Positions 15,636 to 23,843 of a DNA stretch of 48,417 nt are shown here, in pieces. The stretch is from an uncultured Granulosicoccaceae bacterium. GTDB lineage: Bacteria; Pseudomonadota; Gammaproteobacteria; CALCKW01. The DNA lies in assembly GCA_937925815.1 (NCBI GenBank), contig CALAMQ010000066.1:1-48417 (forward strand), given 5' to 3'. Each line of letters begins with the position of its first letter. The stretch's first letter is position 1. A model generated the notes under the pieces. That model ran no database searches. It was given only the letters and a program-made list of their open reading frames with translations, and was not told the origin of the DNA. The position numbers and the translations under genes were made by a program.

Positions 15636-16562
15636 TTAAGTCTCTCTATAGGGATCAGGGTCAGTCGGCTGCACGGGCTTAAAGCGCCGGTGCATCCAGA
15701 AGTATTCGCTCGGTTGGCGGCGGATCATGGTTTCGAAATGGGCATCGAGCTGCGTTGTGACCGCGCTGGCGTCACCGCTGAGTGCCTCGGTCGGCGGGTT
15801 GATGGTCACCACCAGCTGGCCGTTCTCCTCACGGTGAATATCCACAAACAAAACCCGCGCATCGAGTTTCTCGAGCAGCCAGGCGGTGGCACGGCTCGAC
15901 ATCACCGGTTGCGCAAAAAAACGCGATTCAACTGCGGCGTGCCGGGCGACAACGCTCTGATCAGGCACCCACCACACCGAGCCCCGGTCTCTGAGCGTGC
16001 GCACAAGCTTGCGGGTCTGGTGCCGCTCGATGACCGACTTGGCAAACCGCAACCGCTTTGCCACTTCGAAGCGTTCAAAGTGCGGATTTTTCGCGCGTGC
16101 ATAAAACGCCGAGAGCGGCGCGTGCTGGCAGAGCGCCAGACCAACCAACTCGATCGACATCATGTGCGGCGTGGTCAGCAACACCGGATGGGTGAGACTG
16201 ACCGCTTGCCAATTCTCCAAACCGACGATCTTCACTCGCCGCTTGGCAAAGTCCACTGGGCCAAACCAGAGCTTGCCGGTTTCCAGTAACGACAGGGCCA
16301 GACCGTCAAAGCAGTCACTGACGACACGTTCGCGTGCTGCCGCTGAGAGCTCTGGCAACGCGCGCGCGAGATTGACCTCAACCACGCGACGGCGGCGCGG
16401 GACCGACCGGCGCATCACCCAACCCAGCGCACGACTCACACTGGGCCAGCTGCGCTCAGGCAAGCTCGACAGTACCCGGATCGCAGCCAGGCCCAGTAAC
16501 AACGGCCAAGCCGTCGGGTCCAACAGCGGTAGGGTCGCGGGCGCGGCGCCTGTGGGTTTCAT
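15636..16562 (-). CDS. LpxL/HtrB-family lipid A acyltransferase
   Basis: A 308-residue inner-membrane acyltransferase of the LpxL/LpxM family, which adds a secondary acyl chain to Kdo-lipid A from acyl-ACP. An N-terminal hydrophobic segment (about residues 17-33) anchors it. The catalytic His-x4-Glu motif is TTPHMMSIELVGL (His133, Glu138). The later GSVWWVPDQSV, SSRATAWLLEKLDARVLFV and YFWMHRRFKPVQP segments are typical; the last is the usual W-x-H-R-R-F/W-K ending. Whether it is LpxL or LpxM, and which chain length it uses, cannot be told. It is divergent from a glycosyltransferase and upstream of pgl. Confidence 0.88.
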   Translation of the reverse strand: MKPTGAAPATLPLLDPTAWPLLLGLAAIRVLSSLPERSWPSVSRALGWVMRRSVPRRRRVVEVNLARALPELSAAARERVVSDCFDGLALSLLETGKLWFGPVDFAKRRVKIVGLENWQAVSLTHPVLLTTPHMMSIELVGLALCQHAPLSAFYARAKNPHFERFEVAKRLRFAKSVIERHQTRKLVRTLRDRGSVWWVPDQSVVARHAAVESRFFAQPVMSSRATAWLLEKLDARVLFVDIHREENGQLVVTINPPTEALSGDASAVTTQLDAHFETMIRRQPSEYFWMHRRFKPVQPTDPDPYRET

Positions 16563-16676
16563 GGATGCCTACAAGAAAATACAATTGGGGGGCGCACACT
16601 GCTCCGCGCCCGCGCATGATAGCGGACCGACCACGCACCGTCACACTCCCACCCAAGGACCTCACCGGACCACCCC

Positions 16677-17570
16677 ATGGCCTCTGATCTCTCAATGTGG
16701 CTCTACAACCGCTGTGTCGTCAGCTTGATAGGGTCTGTGTTACCCGTGCGCTGGTTTGGCCCCGAGCCACCGCCCGAGGCCGAGCTCACCAAGGCAGGCG
16801 AGCCGATGAAAATCGAGATCGTCGCGCACTGTTGGCAGTACGCGCACATGCTCGCCTACCAACTGCAGTCCGTCTGGGAGCACACACCCGACTCCGTCCA
16901 GTTAACCTACACGCTGTATTACTCGCCCGAAGACCGCGCCACCGCAGCGCTGATTGCCCACTACAACACTCTCAAATCAGACCACCTGCACTGGAACTGG
17001 CAGCCAATTGAAGCAACCGAATTGAAGCGACGCGCGATTGGGCGCAACCGCAGTGCGCTGGCGACCACGGCCAATTGGATATGGTTTGCCGATTGCGATC
17101 TGATTTTCCACCGCAACTGTATTGCAAGCTTGGATAACACTCTGCGCAAGCGCGCGCTGCGTCTCGCCTACCCGGCGAGCGAATGCATCACCGCCCTATT
17201 GCCGCCAGAGGACGCGATGCTGCACGTCGACCCAGGCGTGACACCGCAACCAATCATCGACCCGCAGCGTTTCTCGGGTTCGCCCATCCACAAGGCCAAG
17301 GGCGCGTTTCAAATAGTCCACGGCGACGTGGCGCGGCAGTGCGGCTACTGCCCACACCTTGGCCCCTACCAACGCCCGACGTCGCACTGGCGCAAAACCT
17401 TCGAGGACACGGCCTTTCGAAAATTGATCAAAGATCAAGGCACACCGGTGGATATCGTCGGGCTGCACCGCATACGCCACCAAGAGAAAGGGCGGTACCG
17501 CGGCGGCAGCGCCGTTGCTCGAATATTGAGCCGCGTGCGCACCACAATCCGTGCAACGCGTGGCAATTGA
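16677..17570 (+). CDS. GT-A type glycosyltransferase
   Basis: A 297-residue predicted glycosyltransferase. After a weakly conserved N-terminal stretch with a hydrophobic segment (WLYNRCVVSLIGSVLPV), the catalytic domain begins near residue 44 with MKIEIVAHCWQYAHMLAYQL. The metal/nucleotide-sugar Asp-x-Asp motif is visible in NWIWFADCDLIFH. A later segment KAKGAFQIVHGDVARQCGY resembles the acceptor-side part of galactosyltransferase-like proteins. Translation may instead begin at the ATG at 16806. Its position beside kdtA, kdkA and the LpxL-type gene suggests a role in LPS core assembly, but sugar and acceptor are unknown. Confidence 0.75.
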   Translation: MASDLSMWLYNRCVVSLIGSVLPVRWFGPEPPPEAELTKAGEPMKIEIVAHCWQYAHMLAYQLQSVWEHTPDSVQLTYTLYYSPEDRATAALIAHYNTLKSDHLHWNWQPIEATELKRRAIGRNRSALATTANWIWFADCDLIFHRNCIASLDNTLRKRALRLAYPASECITALLPPEDAMLHVDPGVTPQPIIDPQRFSGSPIHKAKGAFQIVHGDVARQCGYCPHLGPYQRPTSHWRKTFEDTAFRKLIKDQGTPVDIVGLHRIRHQEKGRYRGGSAVARILSRVRTTIRATRGN

Positions 17571-17572
17571 GT

Positions 17573-17595
17573 TGCGCTGCTTACACCTCAGCGCA
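17573..17595 (+). terminator. Hairpin after the glycosyltransferase gene
   Basis: TGCGCTG and CAGCGCA form a perfect 7-bp stem around a 9-nt loop, starting three bases after the glycosyltransferase stop codon. No T-tract follows directly; a run of T residues is found only about 65 nt later. It may weaken read-through into kdtA or stabilise the transcript end. Confidence 0.3.
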
Positions 17596-17765
17596 GTCCC
17601 AAGACGCAAGCACGCGCCGCAGGATACTCGGTGGACATTGGGTACACTGCGCAGACCTTTTTTGCAGGTTCCTGTACTCAACACCGAGCTGCCAATGGCC
17701 ACACCTCGGCGCGAGTCCCGCGCGCTATGACGCCCACTGAGCCCCGCAAGCACACGAGCGCGACA

Positions 17766-19016
17766 ATGCCGCTGCGCTACCGGCTACTTTGCCGACTGGC
17801 TTGGCCGATCTTGCTGTGGATGAGCTGGCGCCAGGGTGTCAAAGCCGACGACAGCACCCTGTTGCCGCAGCGTCTGGCGCGTGCCCCGCTGCCCGGCGCT
17901 GTCGACATCTGGGTGCATTGCGCGTCGGTGGGTGAAGTGGTGACCGTCGCGCCGCTGGTAGACGTGCTGCTCGATCAAGGACACCGCGTGGCTTTGAGCG
18001 TGGTCACACCGACTGGAGCCGCAACCGCACGCAAGCGCTTTGGTGAGCGCCTCAGCGTTTGTTACCTGCCAATCGACTCGGCACGCGGCTGCGCGCGCTT
18101 CTTCGCGGCGCTCAAGCCCCTCCTTGGCATTGTGGTCGAGACAGAAATCTGGCCGCATCTCCTCAACGCGGCGAAGCGTGCTGGTGTCACGCTTGCGGTG
18201 GTCAACGGGCGACTCAGTTCCCGCACGCAAAACCCGCCCGCACTGTTGCGCCCTGTTCTTGAGCACGCGGTTTCCCAACTTGATTGCGTGCTCGCGCGCA
18301 ACGCGGCCGACGCCGACGCCTGGCAAACGCTAGGTGTTGACCGCGCACGCATCAGGGTGAGCGGCAATTTGAAATTTGCCGGACTCGCGGGTCTTGCATC
18401 AGACCCGCCGCGTTTGCACGACGCGCCCTATTGGCTCGCCGCCTCCACCCACGCAAGCGAGGAACGCGATATCGCGCGCGCGTGGTTGGCAACCCCAGCA
18501 CCGCGGTCCCACGTCTTGGTTATTGCACCGCGCCATATCGCACGCACACCAGAGATCAAAGCCGAACTCGAGGCACTCGGGGCGAAGGTTGCATTATTCA
18601 GCAACGCGGATGCAATGTCTGACCACAATGACATCGTGCTCGCCGACAGTTTCGGCGACCTCAACGCGTGGTATGCCCACGCTGACGCGGTCTTTGTCGG
18701 TGGTTCTTTCGCACCCGTTGGCGGCCACAACTTGCTCGAACCCGCGGTGCACGCGCGCTTTATCACCACCGGTCCTGTGCTGCACAATTTCAAGGAGGAA
18801 GCCGCACTCTTGAGCCAAGCGTCAGGCTTGACCACGGTTGATGACGCCACCGACTTAATTGAGCGCATCAGCCGTGCACTGACCGATGCTCAGACCCGGA
18901 AACAACAAGGGCTGAACGCGCAACGCGCGGTCAGCACCGTTGACGGCGTACTCGCGCGCTACACCGCTGAAATTGACGCGCTGTACGCACGTTCAAATTC
19001 TGACCAACCGGACTGA
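17766..19016 (+). CDS. kdtA: 3-deoxy-D-manno-octulosonic acid (Kdo) transferase
   Basis: KdtA (WaaA) transfers Kdo from CMP-Kdo to the lipid A precursor. The 416-residue protein has an N-terminal membrane anchor (LLCRLAWPILLWMSW), then the catalytic-base motif VHCASVGEVVTVAPLV (Glu57). These are followed by VVTPTGAATARKRFG, VVETEIWPHLL, VVNGRLSS and SGNLKF, and in the second domain VIAPRH, FVGGSFAPVGGHNLLEPAVH with the sugar-nucleotide loop, and HNFKEEA. In-frame ATGs at 17631 and 17727 are possible starts; I used the one just before the anchor. The 3' end overlaps kdkA by 58 nt on the opposite strand. Pairing with a Kdo kinase suggests a monofunctional enzyme (inference). Confidence 0.93.
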   Translation: MPLRYRLLCRLAWPILLWMSWRQGVKADDSTLLPQRLARAPLPGAVDIWVHCASVGEVVTVAPLVDVLLDQGHRVALSVVTPTGAATARKRFGERLSVCYLPIDSARGCARFFAALKPLLGIVVETEIWPHLLNAAKRAGVTLAVVNGRLSSRTQNPPALLRPVLEHAVSQLDCVLARNAADADAWQTLGVDRARIRVSGNLKFAGLAGLASDPPRLHDAPYWLAASTHASEERDIARAWLATPAPRSHVLVIAPRHIARTPEIKAELEALGAKVALFSNADAMSDHNDIVLADSFGDLNAWYAHADAVFVGGSFAPVGGHNLLEPAVHARFITTGPVLHNFKEEAALLSQASGLTTVDDATDLIERISRALTDAQTRKQQGLNAQRAVSTVDGVLARYTAEIDALYARSNSDQPD

Positions 19017-19666
19017 CTGAATACGCCTTTGCGGTGAAGCGAACGCTTGAGTCGCGCACAATTGGCCGCCTGCCACCGGCGGTTTTGGCGGCGAAACTGG
19101 CACCGATCAAAGTCGATCATGTACCACCGCCCGCGACTGATCAGCAGATTGTCGACATTGAGATCGACATGGTCCAGTCCTGTATTATGAAAATTTGCCA
19201 CCGTCTTCGCAAGCGAAGACCAGTCCACCTCTTGGTTGTGCCGAAGCTTTTCACCTAAGCTCTCGGCATCGGGTAGACGCGCTGTCAACAGCGCCGCTTG
19301 GTAGCGCCAAGCGCGCCGTGTAAAACCGGCGGCGAGCGGCTTGGCAACGGGCAAGCCGAGTTGCCAAAGGCGGCAGCTCAGCTGCCACTCGCGCCACGGC
19401 CGGGTACGCGCGAAACCGAAATACAAAAAACTCGACGCTGAGAACCTCGCCGGCAGCCCGCCGCGCCGGTAGTGGCGCAACACCGCATCCTGCCCGCCGA
19501 CGTTGATCCGCCAGGCACTGCCCCGGCCGAGACCAATCCGCTCAGCATCGCTGCTTGGCTCAAAACACTGCGCTGCGTGACAGTCCGCAAGTTCGTCCAC
19601 AGACCACCAGCGCCACGGGCCTTGGGTGCGCACAATCGCTTCGAAATTTGACGGACTCGGTGCCAC
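18959..19666 (-). CDS. kdkA: Kdo kinase
   Basis: KdkA phosphorylates the Kdo residue of Kdo-lipid IVA on the cytoplasmic face of the inner membrane, using ATP. The 235-residue protein shows a Gly-rich nucleotide loop IGLGRGSAWRI, the diagnostic AVLRHYRRGGLPAR, GLPVAKPLAAGF, the kinase catalytic loop HVDLNVDNLL and metal-binding MIDFDRCQF, then NCARLKRSLHRK. The frame is open far upstream, but a GTG at 19666 gives the family's usual length of about 235-241 residues. The last 58 nt overlap the end of kdtA head-on, while the conserved C-terminal W-x-x-F-x-x-A-Y pattern lies inside the overlap, so both ends look real. Confidence 0.9.
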   Translation of the reverse strand: MAPSPSNFEAIVRTQGPWRWWSVDELADCHAAQCFEPSSDAERIGLGRGSAWRINVGGQDAVLRHYRRGGLPARFSASSFLYFGFARTRPWREWQLSCRLWQLGLPVAKPLAAGFTRRAWRYQAALLTARLPDAESLGEKLRHNQEVDWSSLAKTVANFHNTGLDHVDLNVDNLLISRGRWYMIDFDRCQFRRQNRRWQAANCARLKRSLHRKGVFSQSGWSEFERAYSASISAV

Positions 19667-19838
19667 GTGTCGACTCGGCAAAGTGGCGAGTGTAACAGCC
19701 GCCCCACGCTCGTAATCCACTGATCTCAGCCGCGCGCAGACGCAAGCCAAGGCCGCGCGCAAAAGAAGCTCAAAAAAGCCATAGCGAACCGCCAATACCG
19801 CTGCTAGTCTTGCCGCACCTTCAGGCGCGGTGTTCGCC

Positions 19839-21113
19839 ATGGCCGTCTTTTTGCGCAACACGTGGCCCCTGCTTCTCGGCATGCTGCTGATCATGCTGGG
19901 CAACGGCCTGCAAGGCACACTCATCGGTGTGCGTGGCTCGATTGAGAGCATGGACCCGAGCATGCTCGGCTACGTCATGGCGGGGTACTTCGTCGGCTTC
20001 CTCGGCGGCTCCCAAATCACACCGCTATTGCTGAGACGGGTCGGCCACGTGCGCGTGTTTGCGGCGCTCGGCTCACTGGTCTCGGCGGCGTTCATTCTCT
20101 ACGCGGCTTGGATCAATCCCTATTGGTGGATCGCGTTGCGCATTGTCGTCGGCTTTTGCATGTCCGGCGTCTACGTTGTGGCTGAGAGCTGGTTGAACGA
20201 CTCGGCGGACAACGAGACGCGAGGCAAAGCGCTGTCGCTGTACTTGATTGTGCAGATGGCGGGCATCGTCTTGGGCCAGGTGATGCTGAACGCCGCTGAC
20301 CCCGCGGGCTACGGCTTGTTCGTGCTGATTTCCGTGCTGGTCTCAGTGTCCTTCGCACCCATTTTGCTGACCGCCACCGCGACACCGGTGTTCGAGACTT
20401 CACGCCCGATGAGCTTGCTTGAGCTCTACCGCGCCTCACCGCTCGGTTGCGTTGGCTCCTTTGCACTGGGCGGTGCGTTTGCAGCGCTCTTCGGTATGAG
20501 CGCGGTCTACGCCACCGAGCGCGGATTCAGCCTCACCGAAGTTTCAACCTTTATCACCGCGATCTACGTCGGTGGCATGTTGCTGCAATACCCGGTCGGC
20601 TGGTTGTCCGACCGCATTGATCGACGCCTGCTGATCATTGCGGTGACCGCCATTTGTGCCGCCGCCTGCGCGGCGGTCTTCTACATCGAGAACAGCTTCA
20701 CCAACTTGCTGGTGATCGCCTTTATTCTCGGCGGTACCACCAACCCGCTCTACTCGCTGTTGATCGCCTACACCAATGACTTTCTCGAAAACGATCAAAT
20801 GGCCGCGGCGAGCGGCGGCTTGATCTTCATCAACGGTGTCGGCGCCATGGCGAGCCCGGTGATCGTCGGTATGATTATGACAACCGCGGGGCCGAACGGC
20901 TTCTTTGCATTTGTTGGTGTGCTGATGTCTGTGGTCGCGGTGTACGGCATGTACAGGATGACCCAACGCGCCACCGCCGATGACACTGGCCCATTTGTGA
21001 ACGTGCCCTCTCGGATGTCACCCGTGGCGGTTGAAATTGCAACCGAGATCGCCATCGAGGAAGCAGAATTACTCGAGGAAAACGCGCTCGACGAGCCGGA
21101 CGCTCAACCGTGA
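19839..21113 (+). CDS. MFS transporter (YcaD-like)
   Basis: A 424-residue major facilitator superfamily protein with twelve predicted membrane helices. Motif A-like sequences appear after helix 2 (LLLRRVGHVRVF) and helix 8 (LSDRIDRRLLI), and VVAESWLNDSADNETRGKALS lies in the central part of the first half, a hallmark of the YcaD/putative-transporter subgroup. The C-terminal 45 residues are an acidic cytoplasmic tail (EIATEIAIEEAELLEENALDE). The ATG is preceded by an in-frame GTG three codons earlier. It is divergent from kdkA and convergent with the MttB-family gene. Substrate unknown. Confidence 0.85.
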   Translation: MAVFLRNTWPLLLGMLLIMLGNGLQGTLIGVRGSIESMDPSMLGYVMAGYFVGFLGGSQITPLLLRRVGHVRVFAALGSLVSAAFILYAAWINPYWWIALRIVVGFCMSGVYVVAESWLNDSADNETRGKALSLYLIVQMAGIVLGQVMLNAADPAGYGLFVLISVLVSVSFAPILLTATATPVFETSRPMSLLELYRASPLGCVGSFALGGAFAALFGMSAVYATERGFSLTEVSTFITAIYVGGMLLQYPVGWLSDRIDRRLLIIAVTAICAAACAAVFYIENSFTNLLVIAFILGGTTNPLYSLLIAYTNDFLENDQMAAASGGLIFINGVGAMASPVIVGMIMTTAGPNGFFAFVGVLMSVVAVYGMYRMTQRATADDTGPFVNVPSRMSPVAVEIATEIAIEEAELLEENALDEPDAQP

Positions 21114-21129
21114 CACCTGAGGCCACGCA

Positions 21130-22689
21130 TCACACAAACACTTCGAGCTCGGGCTCGGCGGTGCCAAGCACGGCTTTGCGGCGCGCGACGTAATCCTGCA
21201 TTGCCTCACGGCGTGCGACGTCGAGTGGCGGTGCTTCAAATTCATTGACCATGCGCTGCCAGATGGCGGTTGCGCGTTGGGTCGCGTCCTCAGCACCTGC
21301 TAACTGCCAGTTCTCGTGGTTTTGCCAATCGCTGAGCATGGGCTCGTAGAAGGCGGTTTTGTAGCGCGACATGGTGTGCGCGGCGCCAAAAAAGTGCCCA
21401 CCCGGCCCAACCTCACGCATCGCGTCCAATCCGATCTCCTCGCGGTTGACCACAATCGGCTGCAACGCGGCGTGCAGGTGCTGCAACATCTCGACGTCCA
21501 CCACCACTTTCTCAAAGGACGCAACCAAGCCCCCCTCGAGCCAACCGGCCGCGTGGTAAATGAGGTTGCCGTGGCCCATGACCGCACCCCACAGTGCCAT
21601 CTGCGTCTCGTACACGGCCTGGGCGTCGACGCAATTGCTCGCGTTGCAGGCACTGGTGCGGTACGGCAGGTTGTAGCGGCGCGCGAGCTGACCGCCTGCG
21701 ATATTGGCAAGGCTGTTCTCCGGTGTGCCAAAAGCCGGCGCACCCGAGCGCATGTCGACGTTGGAGGTAAATCCGCCGTAGACAACCGGTGCACCCGGTC
21801 GCACCAATTGAGTGAGCGCAATGCCAAGCAAGGCCTCGGCGTTTTGCTGCACCAGCGCACCTGCGAGCGTCGCTGGGGTCATCGCCCCCATTAAGGTAAA
21901 CGGCGTGACCACGGTCGCCTGTCCAAGTTTCGCCATTTGCATGAGACCGTAGGCCATCGCGTCGTCGAGCTTGCGCGGCGAATTGACATTGATATTGGTC
22001 AGCACCGAGGGGCTGTCAGCGAGAGCATCCACAGGCAAGCCACGTGCAATGGCGCACAACGACACCGCATCAGCCGCGCGCGCGGCACCGATGCCGGTTG
22101 CGAGAAACACTTTGTCGGAGAGTGTGAGGTTGGCAAAGGTGGTGTCGAGGTGGCGCGTGTTGGCCGGCAGGTCCGTCGGCGCGATCGCCTGATTGCCAAA
22201 AAACGAGATCGCATTAAAACTCTGTCCGAGCTTGATCAGTGTCTCGTAGTCAGCGTAGTTGCCGGGCCTGCGCCCACGCATGCGGTCGTGCACGTTCGGG
22301 GGGCCTGACACCAAACCAAAGTGGATGAGGTCGCCGCCAACCTCAATTGAGCGTTCAGGGTTTCGCGCGTGCAGCTCAAAGCGTGCTGGCGCCGTTGAGA
22401 TCAGCTGCATGATCAGCTCGCGGTCTAGCCGCACGATCCCGTCTTCAACCGTGCACCCGGCCTCGCGAAATAGGCGCAGCGGCTCGGAGCCGAGCACTTC
22501 AATGCCCTGTTCCTCGAGAAGCTCGAGCGAGGCCTCGTGGATCAATTCAAGCTGCTCTTCATCGAGTGCTGCAATGGGTGCAAAGCGGTTGCGCAGTGCA
22601 CCGAATGCGATTTGCGGCAGCGACCGCGTAGTGACCAGCGTGTCATCGCGGCGACGGCGACGGCGACGGCGACGGCGTTCTGTACTCAC
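21130..22689 (-). CDS. Trimethylamine methyltransferase (MttB) family protein
   Basis: A 519-residue TIM-barrel methyltransferase of the MttB superfamily, whose members move methyl groups from quaternary or tertiary amines to a corrinoid protein. Family segments include LIHEASLELLEEQGIEVLG, IHFGLVSGPPNVHDRMRG, PLRYRTSACNASNCVDAQ-type sequence after GGQLARRYNLPYRTSACN, and VGPGGHFFGAAHTMSRYKTAFYEP. There is no in-frame amber codon, so it is of the non-pyrrolysine type, like glycine betaine demethylases. An AGAGGA site eight bases before a GTG at 22689 decides the start. Residues 5-14 are ten arginines. No corrinoid protein or reactivase gene is in the window; the substrate is unknown. Confidence 0.85.
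   Translation of the reverse strand: MSTERRRRRRRRRRDDTLVTTRSLPQIAFGALRNRFAPIAALDEEQLELIHEASLELLEEQGIEVLGSEPLRLFREAGCTVEDGIVRLDRELIMQLISTAPARFELHARNPERSIEVGGDLIHFGLVSGPPNVHDRMRGRRPGNYADYETLIKLGQSFNAISFFGNQAIAPTDLPANTRHLDTTFANLTLSDKVFLATGIGAARAADAVSLCAIARGLPVDALADSPSVLTNINVNSPRKLDDAMAYGLMQMAKLGQATVVTPFTLMGAMTPATLAGALVQQNAEALLGIALTQLVRPGAPVVYGGFTSNVDMRSGAPAFGTPENSLANIAGGQLARRYNLPYRTSACNASNCVDAQAVYETQMALWGAVMGHGNLIYHAAGWLEGGLVASFEKVVVDVEMLQHLHAALQPIVVNREEIGLDAMREVGPGGHFFGAAHTMSRYKTAFYEPMLSDWQNHENWQLAGAEDATQRATAIWQRMVNEFEAPPLDVARREAMQDYVARRKAVLGTAEPELEVFV
22651..22674. repeat. Hexanucleotide tandem repeat encoding poly-arginine
   Basis: Four perfect tandem copies of GCGACG (plus strand), continued by GCG, lie inside the 5' end of the MttB-family gene and make up most of its ten-arginine tract (22648-22677). 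The unit is six bases, so gain or loss of copies would add or remove two arginines without shifting the frame. Confidence 0.85.
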
Positions 22690-22771
22690 AACAGCAATCC
22701 TCTGACGGTGACTCAATGCGCAGTCGCGCGCCACCCTCAGACCACCTTACAGCAAGCCTGCCCCCGGGTCT

Positions 22772-23837
22772 CTAGCCGCGTAGCACCGCTTCCACCAAAG
22801 CCAGGCCCAAGCTCGATGTGGTGGCGCCGCCTCCCATATCCGGGGTCAGTTCAGTGCGCGCGGCCAGCACCTCTTCTATGGCACCGAGAATCGCGTCGTG
22901 CGCCGCAGCGTGGCCGAGGTGGTCGAGCATCATCGCACCTGCCCACACCATGCCAATGGGGTTGGCAATGCCACGACCCGCAATGTCCGGCGCCGAGCCA
23001 TGTACCGGTTCAAACATCGACGGGTGCACGCGCTCGGGGTTGAGGTTGGCACTTGGCGCAATCGCGATGGTGCCGGTCACGCCGGGCCCGAGATCAGAGA
23101 GGATGTCACCAAAGAGGTTGGAGGCGACGATGACGTCAAATTGGGACGGCCGATTCACCAAGTGGGCGCAGAGAATATCAATGTGGTACTGGTCGGTCGC
23201 AAGATCCGGGATAGTCTGCAGCCACGGCGGCAAAGCGCTCGTCCCAAAATGGCATGGTGTGGATGATGCCGTTGGACTTGGTGGCCGAGGTCACACAGCT
23301 CGCGTTCTGTCGCGTGGCGAGCTCAAAGGCATAGCGCATGACCCGGTCACAACCACGCCGCGAAAAAGTCGCTTGATGAAACGCCATCTCGTGATCGGTG
23401 CCCGCGTTGACGCGCCCTCCGACATTCGAGTACTCGCCTTCGACGTTCTCGCGCACCACGTAAAAATCAATGTCACCGGGTCGCGCGTTCGCAAGCGGAC
23501 ACGGCAGCCCGTCAAACAAACGCACTGGCCGCAGATTCACATACTGATCAAACTGCCGGCGAATCGGGATCAACAAACCCCACAGCGACTCGTGATCCGG
23601 CACACCGGGGAAGCCCACGGCGCCAAGGTAAATGGCGTCAAAGTCCGCAAGCGTCTCCAAGCCATCGCTTGGCATCATCGCGCCGTGTCGGTGGAAGCGC
23701 TCACAGCCCCAATCGAAGTGCTCGTACTCGAGTGCGATGCCAAATTTCTCAGCGGTCGCATCGAGCACCCGCAGGCCCTCTGGCATCACTTCTGTGCCAA
23801 TGCCGTCGCCTGCGATCACCGCGATTCGATGCTGCAT
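22772..23837 (-). pseudogene. dmlA: D-malate/tartrate dehydrogenase, broken by a one-base frameshift
   Basis: NAD-dependent beta-decarboxylating dehydrogenase of the DmlA/TtuC group, which oxidises D-malate or tartrate. The first frame (23837-23178) carries IAVIAGDGIGTEVMPEG, DQYVNLRPVRLF, FYVVRENVEGEYSNVGGR and SATKSNGIIHTMPFWDER. The second (down to 22772) continues YHIDILCAHLVNRP, VIVASNLFGDILSDLGPG, SANLNPE and FEPVHGSAPDIAGRGIANP. The two join if one G is removed from GGG at 23208-23210: codon 209 onward then reads YPDLATDQ, as in the E. coli protein, giving 354 residues. Nothing else is damaged. It starts six bases after panC. Either a recent inactivation or a sequencing/assembly error; the active-site residues are split between frames. 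Confidence 0.88.
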
Positions 23838-23843
23838 GGTACT

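Noticed and set aside
15558-16289. A 243-codon plus-strand open frame opposite pgl and the LpxL-type gene
   Set aside because: Antisense shadow of two recognised genes.
19667-19963. A longer N-terminus for the Kdo kinase
   Set aside because: It would exceed the family length by about 100 residues and run into the MFS gene; low-complexity content without family similarity.
23178-23233. Programmed ribosomal frameshifting in the dehydrogenase
   Set aside because: No slippery heptamer with a downstream structure was evident, and metabolic dehydrogenases of this family are not known to use recoding; a mutation or read error is simpler.
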